Assembly (NCBI GenBank): GCA_964616755.1
Contig: CAZTSI010000017.1
Coordinates: forward strand, 1 to 64,000
Reading direction: 5' to 3'
Length of the DNA: 64,000 bases
Source of the DNA: CAYNFR01 sp964616755
Lineage (GTDB): Bacteria; Bacteroidota; Bacteroidia; Chitinophagales; Saprospiraceae
The notes under the pieces are model-generated. The model saw only the letters and a list, made by a program, of their open reading frames with translations. It was not told the DNA's origin and made no database searches. Both the position numbers and the translations under genes were made by a program. This document shows, piece by piece, positions 7,853 to 17,594 of the stretch; the stretch's first letter is position 1; the number at the start of each line of letters is the position of its first letter.

Positions 7853-9517
7853 ATGATTATGAGAATGATTTTTTTCTTTTTGTCCTTTGTTGGACTGTTT
7901 GGATCGATATCGGCACAAGATGTACCCAAAATCACCAATAAGTTATACGTAAAAAACGCTTTTATTGTAACTCGGGCAGGCACCACGCCGGTCTTATCTT
8001 CGGTACTAATAACCGATGGCATTATTACTACAATAGGGGCATTTACGCCAATCCCCTACGATGCTAAGGTGATCGATGCCGACTCTATGTATGTGTACCC
8101 TGGGTTTATCGCCGGATTAAGTCAAGTAGGTATCGAGACACCTAAAGAAGATCCGACCGTACGCCCAACAAGCGTGGGGTATCCAGAAAATTCTATCGCT
8201 GGTATTACGCCCGAGAGAAGTGCCTCCAGTTTATACAAAAAAGACCAATCATCGATTTCGTCTTTTCGTGAGAGCGGATATACGGTTGCCCATATCGTAC
8301 CTGAAGGTAATATGTTACCTGGCATGGGTTCTATCATAAGTTTGTCAGGAGCTGATTTTGACCGTGTAGCAGTAAGTAGAGATATGTCCGTCTATTTTCA
8401 GCTTAAGGGCTCTGGGCGGATGTTTCCGGGTACCATTATTGGTGTGATGACCAAGTGGAAGGAAATGTACAAGCAGGCTGAGCTCGATTTGGCACATCAA
8501 CAAGCATTTGCGGTGAACCCACGAGGGAAAACTCATCCTCAATCAGATGTTGCCATTCAGGCTTTGTTTCCTGTAGTTCAGCGTCAGAAGCCAGTATTTT
8601 TTAGAGCTGACGATAAATTGACCCTGCATCGCGGATTGCAGTTGCAAAAGGATCTAGGGTACAATGTAGTGTTAGCCGAGACGAATAGTATGGCGGGGGC
8701 AGAAGAAAAGCTTCGATTAAGTAAGGCGCAAGTATTAGTGTCTTTAAAATTACCTGAAGCTATGAAAGAAGAAAAGGATAGCACAAAGATAAAAGCCGAT
8801 AAAATGAGTGATGAAATGAAAGCACTCACACAAAGAAAAAAGGACGCCATTTTATCGTATGAAGGTTATGCGGCTTCTTTGGCGTCAGCGGGAGTACCTT
8901 TTGGGTTTTCTCTTTTGCAAGTAAAACCTAAGGATGTCTTAACCAATATTCGAAGAATGATTAAGGCAGGACTTTCAGAAGATGCTGCCCTAGCCGCTTT
9001 AACCGAAAATCCAGCAAAAATATTGGGCATAGAAAGGATGGCAGGGACGATTGAAAATGGTAAAGTGGGAAATCTTGTCATCACTACCGCTCCACTTTTT
9101 GATGAAAAGTCCAAAATTAAAATGGTCATAGTAGATGGTACAGTGCATGAATACGATGTAAAAGAGAAAAAAAGTGCCAATAACGACGGGAAATCCGCAG
9201 ATCTCAGTGGGACTTGGGATTATACAATTGAGGTGCCTGGAATGACTCCTACAGGAACGCTCATAGTAACGAAACAAGATGATTCTTACAAAATTGTCAT
9301 TACTTCTAATCAAGCCCCTGGCGAGGAAGTGGAGGCGACTCAAGTAGACGTCGAGGGCAACAATGTTGTCTTTATCTGGAGTGTCAATACCCAAGGAATG
9401 AATCTCACCTTAAGCTCTGATGTAGACGTCGATGGCGAATCTTTCTCGGGCAAAGTGGGTGTAGGCGACTTTGGGTCATTCCCAATAAAAGGTTCTAGAA
9501 TATCAAAACCAAACTGA
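7853..9517 (+). CDS. secreted amidohydrolase-like protein lacking metal-binding histidines
   Basis: This is a diverged member of the amidohydrolase superfamily. The frame opens at 7751, but the start at 7853 is preferred because it gives a clean signal peptide (FFFLSFVGLFGSISAQ). A composite beta-sandwich start (VTDG-type strand ALITDG region) and the C-terminal ENPAKILGIERMAGTIENGK motif are typical. The usual PGFIDxHxH metal site reads YPGFIAGLSQVGIE, so both histidines are gone and hydrolysis is unlikely. After about residue 450 (from 7853) an extra all-beta domain of about 100 residues, starting at SGTWDYTIEVPG, is added. It is the first of three tandem related genes and ends 1 base before the next frame opens. 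A structural or binding role is possible. Confidence 0.8.
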   Translation: MIMRMIFFFLSFVGLFGSISAQDVPKITNKLYVKNAFIVTRAGTTPVLSSVLITDGIITTIGAFTPIPYDAKVIDADSMYVYPGFIAGLSQVGIETPKEDPTVRPTSVGYPENSIAGITPERSASSLYKKDQSSISSFRESGYTVAHIVPEGNMLPGMGSIISLSGADFDRVAVSRDMSVYFQLKGSGRMFPGTIIGVMTKWKEMYKQAELDLAHQQAFAVNPRGKTHPQSDVAIQALFPVVQRQKPVFFRADDKLTLHRGLQLQKDLGYNVVLAETNSMAGAEEKLRLSKAQVLVSLKLPEAMKEEKDSTKIKADKMSDEMKALTQRKKDAILSYEGYAASLASAGVPFGFSLLQVKPKDVLTNIRRMIKAGLSEDAALAALTENPAKILGIERMAGTIENGKVGNLVITTAPLFDEKSKIKMVIVDGTVHEYDVKEKKSANNDGKSADLSGTWDYTIEVPGMTPTGTLIVTKQDDSYKIVITSNQAPGEEVEATQVDVEGNNVVFIWSVNTQGMNLTLSSDVDVDGESFSGKVGVGDFGSFPIKGSRISKPN

Positions 9518-9587
9518 GATGAATTACAAACCTATGAGCATGAAGAACTTAAAATCAATTTCGACCATAACAGATAAAGAATATAAT

Positions 9588-10940
9588 ATGTCTAAGATTT
9601 TCGCTTTTGTCGCTTTTCTTTTATGTAGTGCGGTCAACGCGCAAGTGGAGAAAGGCGATATTCTCATAAAAAATGGTACCGTGATCACCGTCACTGGACA
9701 GGATCTCTTAGAGACGGATGTCCTAATACGCAATGGAATCATTACCCAGATAGGAAAAAATATTTCAATAGCGGGCGTCAAAACTGTTGATGCGACAGGA
9801 ATGTACGTAATGCCGGGCATAATCGACGCACATAGTCATATAGCATTAGCAGTTGTCAATGAAGCCACGGATCCAAATACGGCCAATGTATTTGTCGGAG
9901 ACGCGCTAGACCCATTTGACATTTCGATTTACCGTGCCTTAGCGGGTGGGGTAACCGCGTCTCATGCCATGCACGGTAGCGCCAATGCCGTAGGTGGAGA
10001 GTGCGAGACCATCAAACACAGATGGGGAGTCACTAATCCAGACGACATGAAAATGGAAGATGCGCCAAGAACCATCAAATTTGCTCTGGGCGAAAATCCT
10101 ATGCGAGTGCATGGCGAGGGCAACAGAATTATCCCTCGGAGTAGAATGGGTGTTGAGCATGTGTTTCGCGAAGGTTTTTCTAAGGCGCAAGATTATATGA
10201 GAGCATGGGATGAATTTAAAAGAAATCCATCAGCGGCTGCCGCGCCTCCGAAATATGATAGAAAGATGGAGACAATGGCAGACATACTCAGAGGAAATAT
10301 TATAGTGCATTGCCATTCGTACCGTGCGGATGAGATCCTTATGTTGTTAGATGTTTTAGAAGATTTTGGTGTTAAAAAAATATGTTTTCAACATGTCAAT
10401 GAAGGATTTAAAGTAGCACCCGAATTAGCGGCCTATGGGGCTAGCGCCTCTGTTTTTGCCGATTGGTGGGCTTTCAAATTTGAAGTATATTATTCGACGG
10501 CGTATAATGCTAGTATTTTGACACGCAATAAGGTGGTTACTTCGATTAATTCTGATAGTGGTGATTATATCAGACATCTTTTTCATCAAGCAGCTAAGAC
10601 TCAGCGCTATGGCGATCTTACTGACAATGAAGCGTTACGTCTGATCACTCTGAATCCGGCCATCCAACTTGGTATCGATAGTAGGGTAGGAAGTATCGAA
10701 AAGGGAAAAGAAGGTGATATTGCTATTTTTAGCAATCACCCTTTGTCGATTTATGCCATTCCTCAGTTGACAATCGTCGATGGTATCGTGCGATTTGATA
10801 TAAATGATGTAGATGATGCGCGGGTAGATATTGACCCAGAGGAAGATTTTTCATCGTCTTATTTTGAAGAACATTTAGGTCATGAACATGATCGATGTAT
10901 GCAAGATGTATGGCAGTTTTTTGAAAGTCATAAGCATTAA
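9588..10940 (+). CDS. secreted amidohydrolase (imidazolonepropionase-like)
   Basis: This is a metal-dependent amidohydrolase, probably a secreted or periplasmic peptidase- or deaminase-like enzyme. The frame opens at 9519, but the start at 9588 gives a signal peptide (MSKIFAFVAFLLCSAVNAQ). The full metal site is visible: PGIIDAHSH with H82 and H84 (numbered from 9588), then NIIVHCHSYRADE, CFQHVNEG and the late aspartate in TSINSDSGD. The C-terminal NPAIQLGIDSRVGSIEKGKEGD closes the composite domain. It is the only one of the three tandem paralogues with an intact site, so it is probably the catalytic member. The substrate is unknown. Confidence 0.85.
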   Translation: MSKIFAFVAFLLCSAVNAQVEKGDILIKNGTVITVTGQDLLETDVLIRNGIITQIGKNISIAGVKTVDATGMYVMPGIIDAHSHIALAVVNEATDPNTANVFVGDALDPFDISIYRALAGGVTASHAMHGSANAVGGECETIKHRWGVTNPDDMKMEDAPRTIKFALGENPMRVHGEGNRIIPRSRMGVEHVFREGFSKAQDYMRAWDEFKRNPSAAAAPPKYDRKMETMADILRGNIIVHCHSYRADEILMLLDVLEDFGVKKICFQHVNEGFKVAPELAAYGASASVFADWWAFKFEVYYSTAYNASILTRNKVVTSINSDSGDYIRHLFHQAAKTQRYGDLTDNEALRLITLNPAIQLGIDSRVGSIEKGKEGDIAIFSNHPLSIYAIPQLTIVDGIVRFDINDVDDARVDIDPEEDFSSSYFEEHLGHEHDRCMQDVWQFFESHKH

Positions 10941-11021
10941 AAGGTGCATTCAAAAGAAACAAAATTTTGCAAAATGAATGCCAGCAAGAATTTAAAATCT
11001 ATTACGAAAAAGATAAAGAGC

Positions 11022-12347
11022 ATGAATTATAATTTGAATTTCCTAAAAGGCAAAATGCAATATTCGCTTGTGGCGATGATGACTTTTTTAGCGTGCTTTA
11101 CTCTTAGTGCACAGCAAGTCCAAAAATCAACCTATGGGGATGTGTTGCTCAAAAATGCAACGGTGCATACCATTACCAAAGGTACACTGACAGCTACGGA
11201 CGTCCTGATCAAGGATGGTATCATTGCGCAAATTGGGCAAAATCTAACTACAAACGGAACGACGGTAGATTGTAGTGGAAAACATGTATATCCGGGATTT
11301 ATTGATGCTGGCACTCATGTGGGCATGGCAGAGATTAGTTCGATTTCATTAACCGTCGACTATAGCGAAATTGGTGATTTGATTCCCCAGATGCAAGCCT
11401 TGACTGCCGTCAACCCTAACTCTGTAGCAATACCTGTGACCAGAGTCAATGGAGTCACAACTGCTTTGGTGTATCCTTCGGGAGGTATATTCCCGGGAAC
11501 TGCAGCGTTGATCGATTTGCATGGTTACAGTCCTGAACAGATGTATGCTGGATATAAAGCAATAATGATGAACTTTCCAAGCGCATCTGCTCGAAGTCGC
11601 CGTGACCGTCGAAGCGCAGAAGATGTAAAGAAGGATCTCGAGAATGCAACGAAAAAAATAAACGAGGTGTGGGAACAGGTGGCGATGTATCACAAGTTTG
11701 ACTCAGCAGCCACGGCAATGGGCAAAAAGCATGAAGGCTATCAACCAGAAATGGCTGCCCTTCTTCCTGTATACAGAAAGGAAGCTACGCTAATGATCAG
11801 TGTGGATAGAGAAAAGGATATTGAAAATGCCTTAATTTGGGTAAAGGAAAAAGGCTTCAAGGCCGTCCTATTTGGTGTCGCCGAAGGTTATAGGGTAGCG
11901 GATAAAATTGCCGCTAGCGGACTGCCAGTGATTACTGGGCCTGTTATCAGTATTCCAAGACGTTCATATGATCGTTATGACGCGGCCTATACGAATGCCG
12001 CCGTACTTCACAAAGCGGGTGTCAAAGTCGCTATCAGAACAGATGATACCGAGAATGTGCGCAATCTACCTTTTAATGCTGGTTTTGCTGCAACCTATGG
12101 ATTAGGCATCGAAGAAGCGCTCAAAGCTATTACCATTAACCCAGCAGAGATCATGGGCATAAGTGACAAATATGGCAGTATCGAACAAGGCAAAGTGGCC
12201 AACTTATTTGTATCCACTGGCGATCCATTCGAAATGAAAACAAGGATTACACATCTTTTCATTAAAGGGTGGAATGTGCCATTAGAGAGTCGTCATACTT
12301 TACTGAATGATGAATTTTTAAAGCGAGCGCCAGGACTCAATGATTAA
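11022..12347 (+). CDS. secreted amidohydrolase-like protein with incomplete metal site
   Basis: This is the third tandem member of the amidohydrolase group. The open frame begins at 10944. Start 11022 (or 11055) fits best because a signal peptide (MQYSLVAMMTFLACFTLSAQQ) follows. The first metal motif reads YPGFIDAGTHVG, keeping one of two histidines, while the distal RTDD aspartate is kept. The middle histidines are not recognisable. NPAEIMGISDKYGSIEQGKVAN is the usual C-terminal element. The stop overlaps the next gene by 8 bases, indicating translational coupling. It may form a heteromer with the intact neighbour, which is inference. Confidence 0.8.
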   Translation: MNYNLNFLKGKMQYSLVAMMTFLACFTLSAQQVQKSTYGDVLLKNATVHTITKGTLTATDVLIKDGIIAQIGQNLTTNGTTVDCSGKHVYPGFIDAGTHVGMAEISSISLTVDYSEIGDLIPQMQALTAVNPNSVAIPVTRVNGVTTALVYPSGGIFPGTAALIDLHGYSPEQMYAGYKAIMMNFPSASARSRRDRRSAEDVKKDLENATKKINEVWEQVAMYHKFDSAATAMGKKHEGYQPEMAALLPVYRKEATLMISVDREKDIENALIWVKEKGFKAVLFGVAEGYRVADKIAASGLPVITGPVISIPRRSYDRYDAAYTNAAVLHKAGVKVAIRTDDTENVRNLPFNAGFAATYGLGIEEALKAITINPAEIMGISDKYGSIEQGKVANLFVSTGDPFEMKTRITHLFIKGWNVPLESRHTLLNDEFLKRAPGLND

Positions 12348-12975
12348 GAATTTAATCTTTGATTTTGGGGGGATTCTCTTAGATCTCGATTTCGGTAAAT
12401 GTGATAATGCGTTCAAGCGTTTATTTAATATTGAATTTGAAAAAAGGGATTATACGCCTCAGTTTTATAAAATCTTTGACGATTATGAACAAGGGTTTTA
12501 TTCAGAGGATACATATCTCTATCGTCTCCAAACATTGGCTAATCATGCCATAAGTGAACGAAACATAGTCGATGCTTGGAATGGAATGTTAGTTCAGATC
12601 CCAAAGCATCGACTCGATTTTTTGGTTAAGTTGCGCCAAGAGTATAAAGTTTATTTATTGAGCAACACAAATTTTACCCATATCCAATGGGTGCATAAAT
12701 ACTTAAAGTCAGCATACGGAATTATTGATTTTGAAACTCGATTTTTTGATCACGTCTACTATTCTTACGAAGTAAAAATGCGCAAGCCCAATAGGGATAT
12801 TTACGAGCATGTTTTAATGGATGCTGGTCTACATGGACATGAATCTTTATTTATAGATGATACGATGATCAATATAGAGACCGCCAAATCTGTTGGTATT
12901 CATGCAGCTTGGCATAATCCAAGTTTAGATATCACCCAAGAGCTAGCGAGCTATATAGCACATTGCCAAGGATAA
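12340..12975 (+). CDS. HAD-superfamily hydrolase, YihX-like
   Basis: This is a predicted cytoplasmic phosphatase of the HAD IA group. Motif I is FDFGGILLDLD with nucleophile D8. Gly replaces the second Asp of the classical DxD, as in the active YihX-type FDLGNV proteins. Motif II is LLSNTN, the motif III lysine lies in KMRKPNRDIY, and motif IV is FIDDTMINIETAKSVG. The cap is small and helical. It overlaps the upstream amidohydrolase-like gene by 8 bases, so it is likely its operon partner. The phosphate substrate is not predictable. At 211 residues the length is typical. Confidence 0.88.
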   Translation: MIKNLIFDFGGILLDLDFGKCDNAFKRLFNIEFEKRDYTPQFYKIFDDYEQGFYSEDTYLYRLQTLANHAISERNIVDAWNGMLVQIPKHRLDFLVKLRQEYKVYLLSNTNFTHIQWVHKYLKSAYGIIDFETRFFDHVYYSYEVKMRKPNRDIYEHVLMDAGLHGHESLFIDDTMINIETAKSVGIHAAWHNPSLDITQELASYIAHCQG

Positions 12976-13087
12976 AAGGAAGTGAGCTTTAGTTGCCATT
13001 TTTCACTTGGTCTTGCCTTTTACTAAATCTACGAAACGTCAATCAGATAATGGGGCAAAATGATGATGATGGATTAAAAATTAAGGA

Positions 13088-14614
13088 ATGAACCATTTGT
13101 ATATAAATATCTATCCCTTGGTCTTTTTGGGTATCATGTTCACAGCTTGTGCGCCGAAAGATGCGAAGTTACGTCAGCCCAATGTTTTGTTTATTTCGCT
13201 AGACGATCTTAATGATTGGGCACAGCCTCTGGCAGGTAACGAACAGTCGCTTACACCGAATCTTTTAAGATTTGGGAAAGAAGCGGTTAACTTTAGTAAG
13301 ACATATTGCGCAAGTCCAGGTTGCAATCCCTCTCGTGGCGCAGTGCTGACCGGTATTCATACTTATCGATCGGGCTTGTATTCTAATTATCAAGATTGGA
13401 GATTGATCCCAAAGTTAGCAGGGGCTAATACGCTCAACAGACATTTCAAGCAAAATGGTTATTATACAGCAGGTGCGGGCAAAATCTATCACTATGATCA
13501 GGTAGATACGAGTGGGTGGAATGATTATTTCCCTTCGATCAAGCAGCCTATGCCCAAAGATAATTTTCCTTATAAAGTGCCTTCATCGATGCCGAGATTT
13601 CCATATATGTATAATATGTTTGACTGGGCGGGATTAGACATTGAAGATGAAGAAACAGGTGATTTTCAAAGTGTAAACTATATTTCTCAGCAATTTTCAC
13701 GCGAGCATGACAAGCCATTCTTTTTGGCCTGTGGGATTTATCGACCGCATCTACCTTGGTACGTCCCCCAAAAATATGTGGATATGTTTCCGTTGGATCA
13801 AATACAGTTACCTACGATTATGGAAAACGACACAGCCGACCTTGGTAGTTTTGCAAAGAATGAATTGATGAAGAGAGGTGGTAATTATCATAGACATATT
13901 GTACAAGCAGGTCTTTGGAAGGAGGCTGTGCGCGGTTATTTGTCGTCTATTGCTTTTGCCGATGCCATGGTGGGCAGGCTTCTAACTGCACTAGCAAATA
14001 GTGCTTATGCAGATAATACAATCGTGGTGATTTGGTCAGATCACGGATGGCAACTGGGCGAGAAGAATCATTGGCGCAAATTTGCCCTATGGGAGAATGT
14101 CAACCGAAGTTTATTAATGATTAAAGTACCAAAAGGTACAATAGCCCTCCCTCAAGGATCTGATAACGGTACGAGCGCTGGACTTGCCTCGCTCTTAGAT
14201 ATTTATCCGACCTTAATAGAATTATGCGGTTTGGGTCAGCGTGAAAATTTGGACGGACGTAGTTTGGTGCCGATATTACGAAATAACCGGGAGGTCATTG
14301 ACCGTCCGATCATTACGACCTATGATTATGGCAGCTATTCTGTTCGCTATCAAAACTGGCATTATATACGCTACGTGGATGATAGTGAGGAATTATATGA
14401 CCTTGACAAAGATCCAGAAGAATGGTATAATTTAGCTAGCCTCGCTGAATTGGCGCAGACAAAAAATGGGCTAATTAAATACATCCCTGAGAATCCCGTG
14501 CCACTTCCCATAAGTTCATTACTTCCGCTACAAGAACACCATGTACCTCCTGTACAATCAAAAGAAGATTATTTTAGTGCTGAGCGCAGGGCTTGGATGC
14601 AGCGTTTTGAGTGA
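13088..14614 (+). CDS. lipoprotein sulfatase, iduronate-2-sulfatase-like
   Basis: This is a type I sulfatase that would remove sulfate esters, probably from sulfated polysaccharides, at the cell envelope. The N-terminus has a lipobox-like signal (LGIMFTACAP), so it is likely a lipoprotein. The metal-binding SLDDLNDW comes first. The formylglycine motif is C79-N-P-S-R followed by GAVLTG, the cysteine type that needs a maturase, and none is seen in the window. WSDHGWQLGEKNHWRKFALWE is split by one metal site and matches iduronate-2-sulfatase-like enzymes. At 508 residues it is full length. The exact substrate is not known. Confidence 0.9.
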   Translation: MNHLYINIYPLVFLGIMFTACAPKDAKLRQPNVLFISLDDLNDWAQPLAGNEQSLTPNLLRFGKEAVNFSKTYCASPGCNPSRGAVLTGIHTYRSGLYSNYQDWRLIPKLAGANTLNRHFKQNGYYTAGAGKIYHYDQVDTSGWNDYFPSIKQPMPKDNFPYKVPSSMPRFPYMYNMFDWAGLDIEDEETGDFQSVNYISQQFSREHDKPFFLACGIYRPHLPWYVPQKYVDMFPLDQIQLPTIMENDTADLGSFAKNELMKRGGNYHRHIVQAGLWKEAVRGYLSSIAFADAMVGRLLTALANSAYADNTIVVIWSDHGWQLGEKNHWRKFALWENVNRSLLMIKVPKGTIALPQGSDNGTSAGLASLLDIYPTLIELCGLGQRENLDGRSLVPILRNNREVIDRPIITTYDYGSYSVRYQNWHYIRYVDDSEELYDLDKDPEEWYNLASLAELAQTKNGLIKYIPENPVPLPISSLLPLQEHHVPPVQSKEDYFSAERRAWMQRFE

Positions 14615-14646
14615 TGGATTGCAATATGGGTCAATGTGCGTCAGCG

Positions 14647-14781
14647 CTACTGAGATTTGTCAATAAAATTTTTCTTTAACTGATCATGACTCATCCATGT
14701 GTCTAATAGATTCCGCTGCCATAAAGTCTGACCATTATGCGACAAAATAAAAGCTTCAGGATTTTTGAGCCATAGACACTC
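14647..14781 (-). other. 45-codon open frame downstream of hemA, possible gene remnant
   Basis: On the minus strand, just after hemA, an open frame without a good start reads like protein (for example NPEAFILSHNGQTLWQ) and runs to a stop at 14647. It is bounded upstream by a TAA at 14782-14784. I do not recognise it. It could be the remains of a gene once following hemA, or chance. Confidence 0.2.
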
Positions 14782-14786
14782 TTACG

Positions 14787-16016
14787 CTAATCCTTAACTG
14801 TTTCCTTGGCTAGACGAATGGGGGCGGCAACACATTTTCGAGCCATGTAGGACGTTATCTCTTCAATTAAAGCTCGTGCTTCTGGCTGCAAGGCTGCGAG
14901 TTTATCCTTATAAATTTGCGTCAGCGCACGTTCTCTGATTTTATCTATTTCTTGCGGCAGGGCATTAAACGCCTTCTCTACATGGCGCATGCGATACATC
15001 TTTTTAAAATCCGACAGATGACCATTCAATATGATGCGTGCTGCGGCAATATTTCCACTTCGCGCGCGGAGATTGGATTCGGCTAAGATGCGTATACTAT
15101 CGATACTGATATAATCTACTTGGGTATGACTAGCTACGGTCTGACTAACATTGCGGGGGATAGACAAATCGACAATAAGCTTTTGGTGATCACCCAAGTT
15201 TATATTTTCAAAAAGGCTAGAATGAATCACTGCATCCTGAGCAGCAGTACATGCGAACATGGCATCAAACCCTTCTTGATATTCTCCCAATTCGGTAAGA
15301 TGTTTTGCGCGTGCATTGAGTTCATTAGATAGGGCTAAGGCATTGTCCAAAGAACGATTAAAGATAATAAGATCCTTGTACCCATGTTTTTTTAAAAATC
15401 GGCCAACAGTACTATTGGTTTCACCTGAACCAATTAGTAAAATGCGCGCATCTTTTGGCAGTTTTCGTTTCAAGAATTCTTGAATCGCCAACGAGACAAC
15501 AGACACTGGTTTGGCGCCAATCTCGGTGCTTGTATAAACATCTTTGGCTGCACGGACAGTTGCCTTCTCAAGTAGCCGGATAGCATCACCGCAGACGCCG
15601 AGGGAGTGGCAGAGACCATAGGCCTCTCTAAACTGGCGGAAAATTTCGCGTTCTCCTACCACTAGAGAATCTATCGACGCGCAAACTTCAAATAAATGGC
15701 GAACAGCTTCCTCCCCTTGCAAATATTGTACAAGTCGTCTAAGATGTTGAGACTCTTGAGATTTAAGCGCTGGATTAATTTCTTGAAGAAGCTCCAAGTA
15801 TTGACCTTGCGCCAAAGATGTTATTCCATAGAATAGATAGATAACTCGATTGCACGTTGCTAGATACAGGACTTCTGATTGCCCAAAACGCGTACAAAGA
15901 CCCAATAATTTGGCCGCTAAGGTTGACTCGTCTTCATAGCGACAGATGAAATGGGCTAAATCCTCAGTGTTGAGGTCTTTATGACTCACTGTGATAATCT
16001 TGTAAGAGTCGAGCAT
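14787..16016 (-). CDS. hemA: glutamyl-tRNA reductase
   Basis: This enzyme reduces Glu-tRNA to glutamate-1-semialdehyde with NADPH, the first step of C5 tetrapyrrole synthesis. The nucleophile is C55 in YLATCNRVIYLFYG. SLVVGEREIFRQFREAY is the family signature, and ILLIGSGETNSTVGRFLKKHG is the NADPH-binding fold. A helical dimerisation tail follows. Its 409 residues are usual. No hemC, hemD or hemB follows directly, unlike many Bacteroidota. A perfect -7 box is 17 bases upstream of the start. Confidence 0.95.
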   Translation of the reverse strand: MLDSYKIITVSHKDLNTEDLAHFICRYEDESTLAAKLLGLCTRFGQSEVLYLATCNRVIYLFYGITSLAQGQYLELLQEINPALKSQESQHLRRLVQYLQGEEAVRHLFEVCASIDSLVVGEREIFRQFREAYGLCHSLGVCGDAIRLLEKATVRAAKDVYTSTEIGAKPVSVVSLAIQEFLKRKLPKDARILLIGSGETNSTVGRFLKKHGYKDLIIFNRSLDNALALSNELNARAKHLTELGEYQEGFDAMFACTAAQDAVIHSSLFENINLGDHQKLIVDLSIPRNVSQTVASHTQVDYISIDSIRILAESNLRARSGNIAAARIILNGHLSDFKKMYRMRHVEKAFNALPQEIDKIRERALTQIYKDKLAALQPEARALIEEITSYMARKCVAAPIRLAKETVKD

Positions 16017-16032
16017 ACGCTAGTTATGAATA

Positions 16033-16040
16033 CAAATATA
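16033..16040 (-). promoter_or_regulatory. -7 promoter box for hemA
   Basis: The minus strand reads TATATTTG, an exact TAnnTTTG match 17 bases before the hemA start. No clear -33 TTG is present. Confidence 0.45.
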
Positions 16041-16148
16041 ACTCCGCCCTGCGGGGTGATTGTCATAGTAATGTAAAAATGCCTTTTGTAGAAGGACATT
16101 TGTAAGGACACTGCATTTGTAGTATCATTGCATTATAAACTCAGCAAA

Positions 16149-16526
16149 ATGTTAGAGATAAAAGGAACAGTCGTACAATTATTACCTATCCAGTCAGGTC
16201 AAGGGAGTGGTGATAGATCTTGGCGCAAACAAGATTTCGTGTTGGATATTCCAAGCAATTATAAACGACAGGTGTGTATTTCTCTTTGGGGAGACAATAT
16301 TGAATCGTACAAATTAGCCGTAGGTGAGGAGGTTACGGCAAGCATAGATATTGAAAGCCGCGAATATAATGGCAAATGGTACACGAACGTAAAAGCTTGG
16401 AAAATCGTTAAAAGTAGTTCAGATACTCCTGAGGTGGGGGCGCCAAATGAAACTCCATGGGATGCTTACGCGACACCACCTGCGGATGGCGGTGGCAACA
16501 GTGACTTTGATGATTTGCCTTTTTAG
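16149..16526 (+). CDS. DUF3127 protein, OB-fold-like
   Basis: This is a small DUF3127 family protein common in Bacteroidota. The open frame begins at 16128, but the ATG at 16149 starts the conserved MLEIKGTVVQLLP. The conserved core runs through WRKQDFVLDIP, ISLWGDN and VGEEVTASIDIESREYNGKWY. The tail is acidic and proline-rich and ends DFDDLPF, which resembles the C-terminal tip of single-stranded DNA-binding proteins. That tip and the beta-rich core suggest an OB fold binding nucleic acid. This is inference, and the biological role is unknown. It diverges from hemA. Confidence 0.8.
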   Translation: MLEIKGTVVQLLPIQSGQGSGDRSWRKQDFVLDIPSNYKRQVCISLWGDNIESYKLAVGEEVTASIDIESREYNGKWYTNVKAWKIVKSSSDTPEVGAPNETPWDAYATPPADGGGNSDFDDLPF

Positions 16527-16551
16527 ACTATAAAACCATTTCTGCAAGAGC

Positions 16552-17583
16552 CTACCATTTGACGGCAAGTTTTCCCATAGATCCTCGACTCGCTAATAAC
16601 TCGTGAGCCTCGGCTAGCTGTTCGTGTGGGAACAAGCCTCCAACGAAGGGTTTGATAATTCCTTTTTCGGTTAGTGCCACGGCTTTTTGCAGCACTCTTT
16701 GCATGACATCGGGCCTATTATCCGCTATTTTTAGCATGTTCACCCCCATAAGTGATTTGCTTGGGGTCATAAGGTTAAGAGGATGATAAATACCAAAACT
16801 CAATAAGGTGCTGACCTTAGAAAAGATGTTTTGTGCATCTGTAAATGAAGCAGCGCCGTACATCACTAGTCTTCCTCCCGCATCCAAAAGCTTCATTCCT
16901 TTTTTTATGCTTGCACCTCCTACTGCGTCAAAAATAACGTCAATGCCATGTTTTTCTGAGGATCCCAAGCGTTGTTGCACCACCTTAGCAAAATCCAGAC
17001 TTTTGTAATCAATAGGCACATGGACCCCCATATCATTGAGGCGCTTTATTTTTTCCGGGCCACCTGCTGTAGCATAGACTCTGCAGCCTGCCGCAAGAGC
17101 TAATTGAATTAGGATAGAACCAACTCCACCTGCACCAGAATGTATCAAAACGTGATCGCCAGGATGCAAGGACACCATCTCATCCATCATAAATACGGCA
17201 GTAGCTCCCTGAATAGGTAATGCGGCCGCGATGACTGGATCCATTTTGTCTGAAATAGGAACAACTGCCATGACGGGTGTCGTTACATATTCAGCATATC
17301 CACCAAATCGGGTCATCGCCAACACTCTCTGGCCCACGCTGAGGTGATTGTGTGGGTTAGCAAGTTCGACGATAGTACCTACCACATCATAGCCCAAGAT
17401 GCCTGGCTTTGCGGGAGCTTCAGGATAAAGTCCATTGCGCGCCATGACGTCCGCAAAATTAAGTCCAAAAGCTTCTACTTTTATCATGACTTCACCGTCC
17501 TTTAAAGCAGGTTTTTCTGTTTCTCTTAGTTCAAAGGCTTTGGAGGCATCTCCATTTTTTACTAAAAAATAAGCTCTCATCAT
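16552..17583 (-). CDS. zinc-type alcohol dehydrogenase-like oxidoreductase (quinone reductase family)
   Basis: This is a medium-chain NADP-dependent oxidoreductase, probably a quinone or enone reductase. The GroES-like N-terminus includes VEAFGLNFADVMARNGLYP and PGILGYDVVGTI. The Rossmann part has HSGAGGVGSILIQLALAAG (about residues 147-165). No structural or catalytic zinc cysteines are visible, so it belongs to the zinc-free QOR/VAT1-like branch. Its 343 residues are typical. It is followed 11 bases upstream by the TlpA-like gene on the same strand, so they may share a transcript. The substrate is unknown. Confidence 0.88.
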   Translation of the reverse strand: MMRAYFLVKNGDASKAFELRETEKPALKDGEVMIKVEAFGLNFADVMARNGLYPEAPAKPGILGYDVVGTIVELANPHNHLSVGQRVLAMTRFGGYAEYVTTPVMAVVPISDKMDPVIAAALPIQGATAVFMMDEMVSLHPGDHVLIHSGAGGVGSILIQLALAAGCRVYATAGGPEKIKRLNDMGVHVPIDYKSLDFAKVVQQRLGSSEKHGIDVIFDAVGGASIKKGMKLLDAGGRLVMYGAASFTDAQNIFSKVSTLLSFGIYHPLNLMTPSKSLMGVNMLKIADNRPDVMQRVLQKAVALTEKGIIKPFVGGLFPHEQLAEAHELLASRGSMGKLAVKW

Positions 17584-17594
17584 AATGTTTTATG

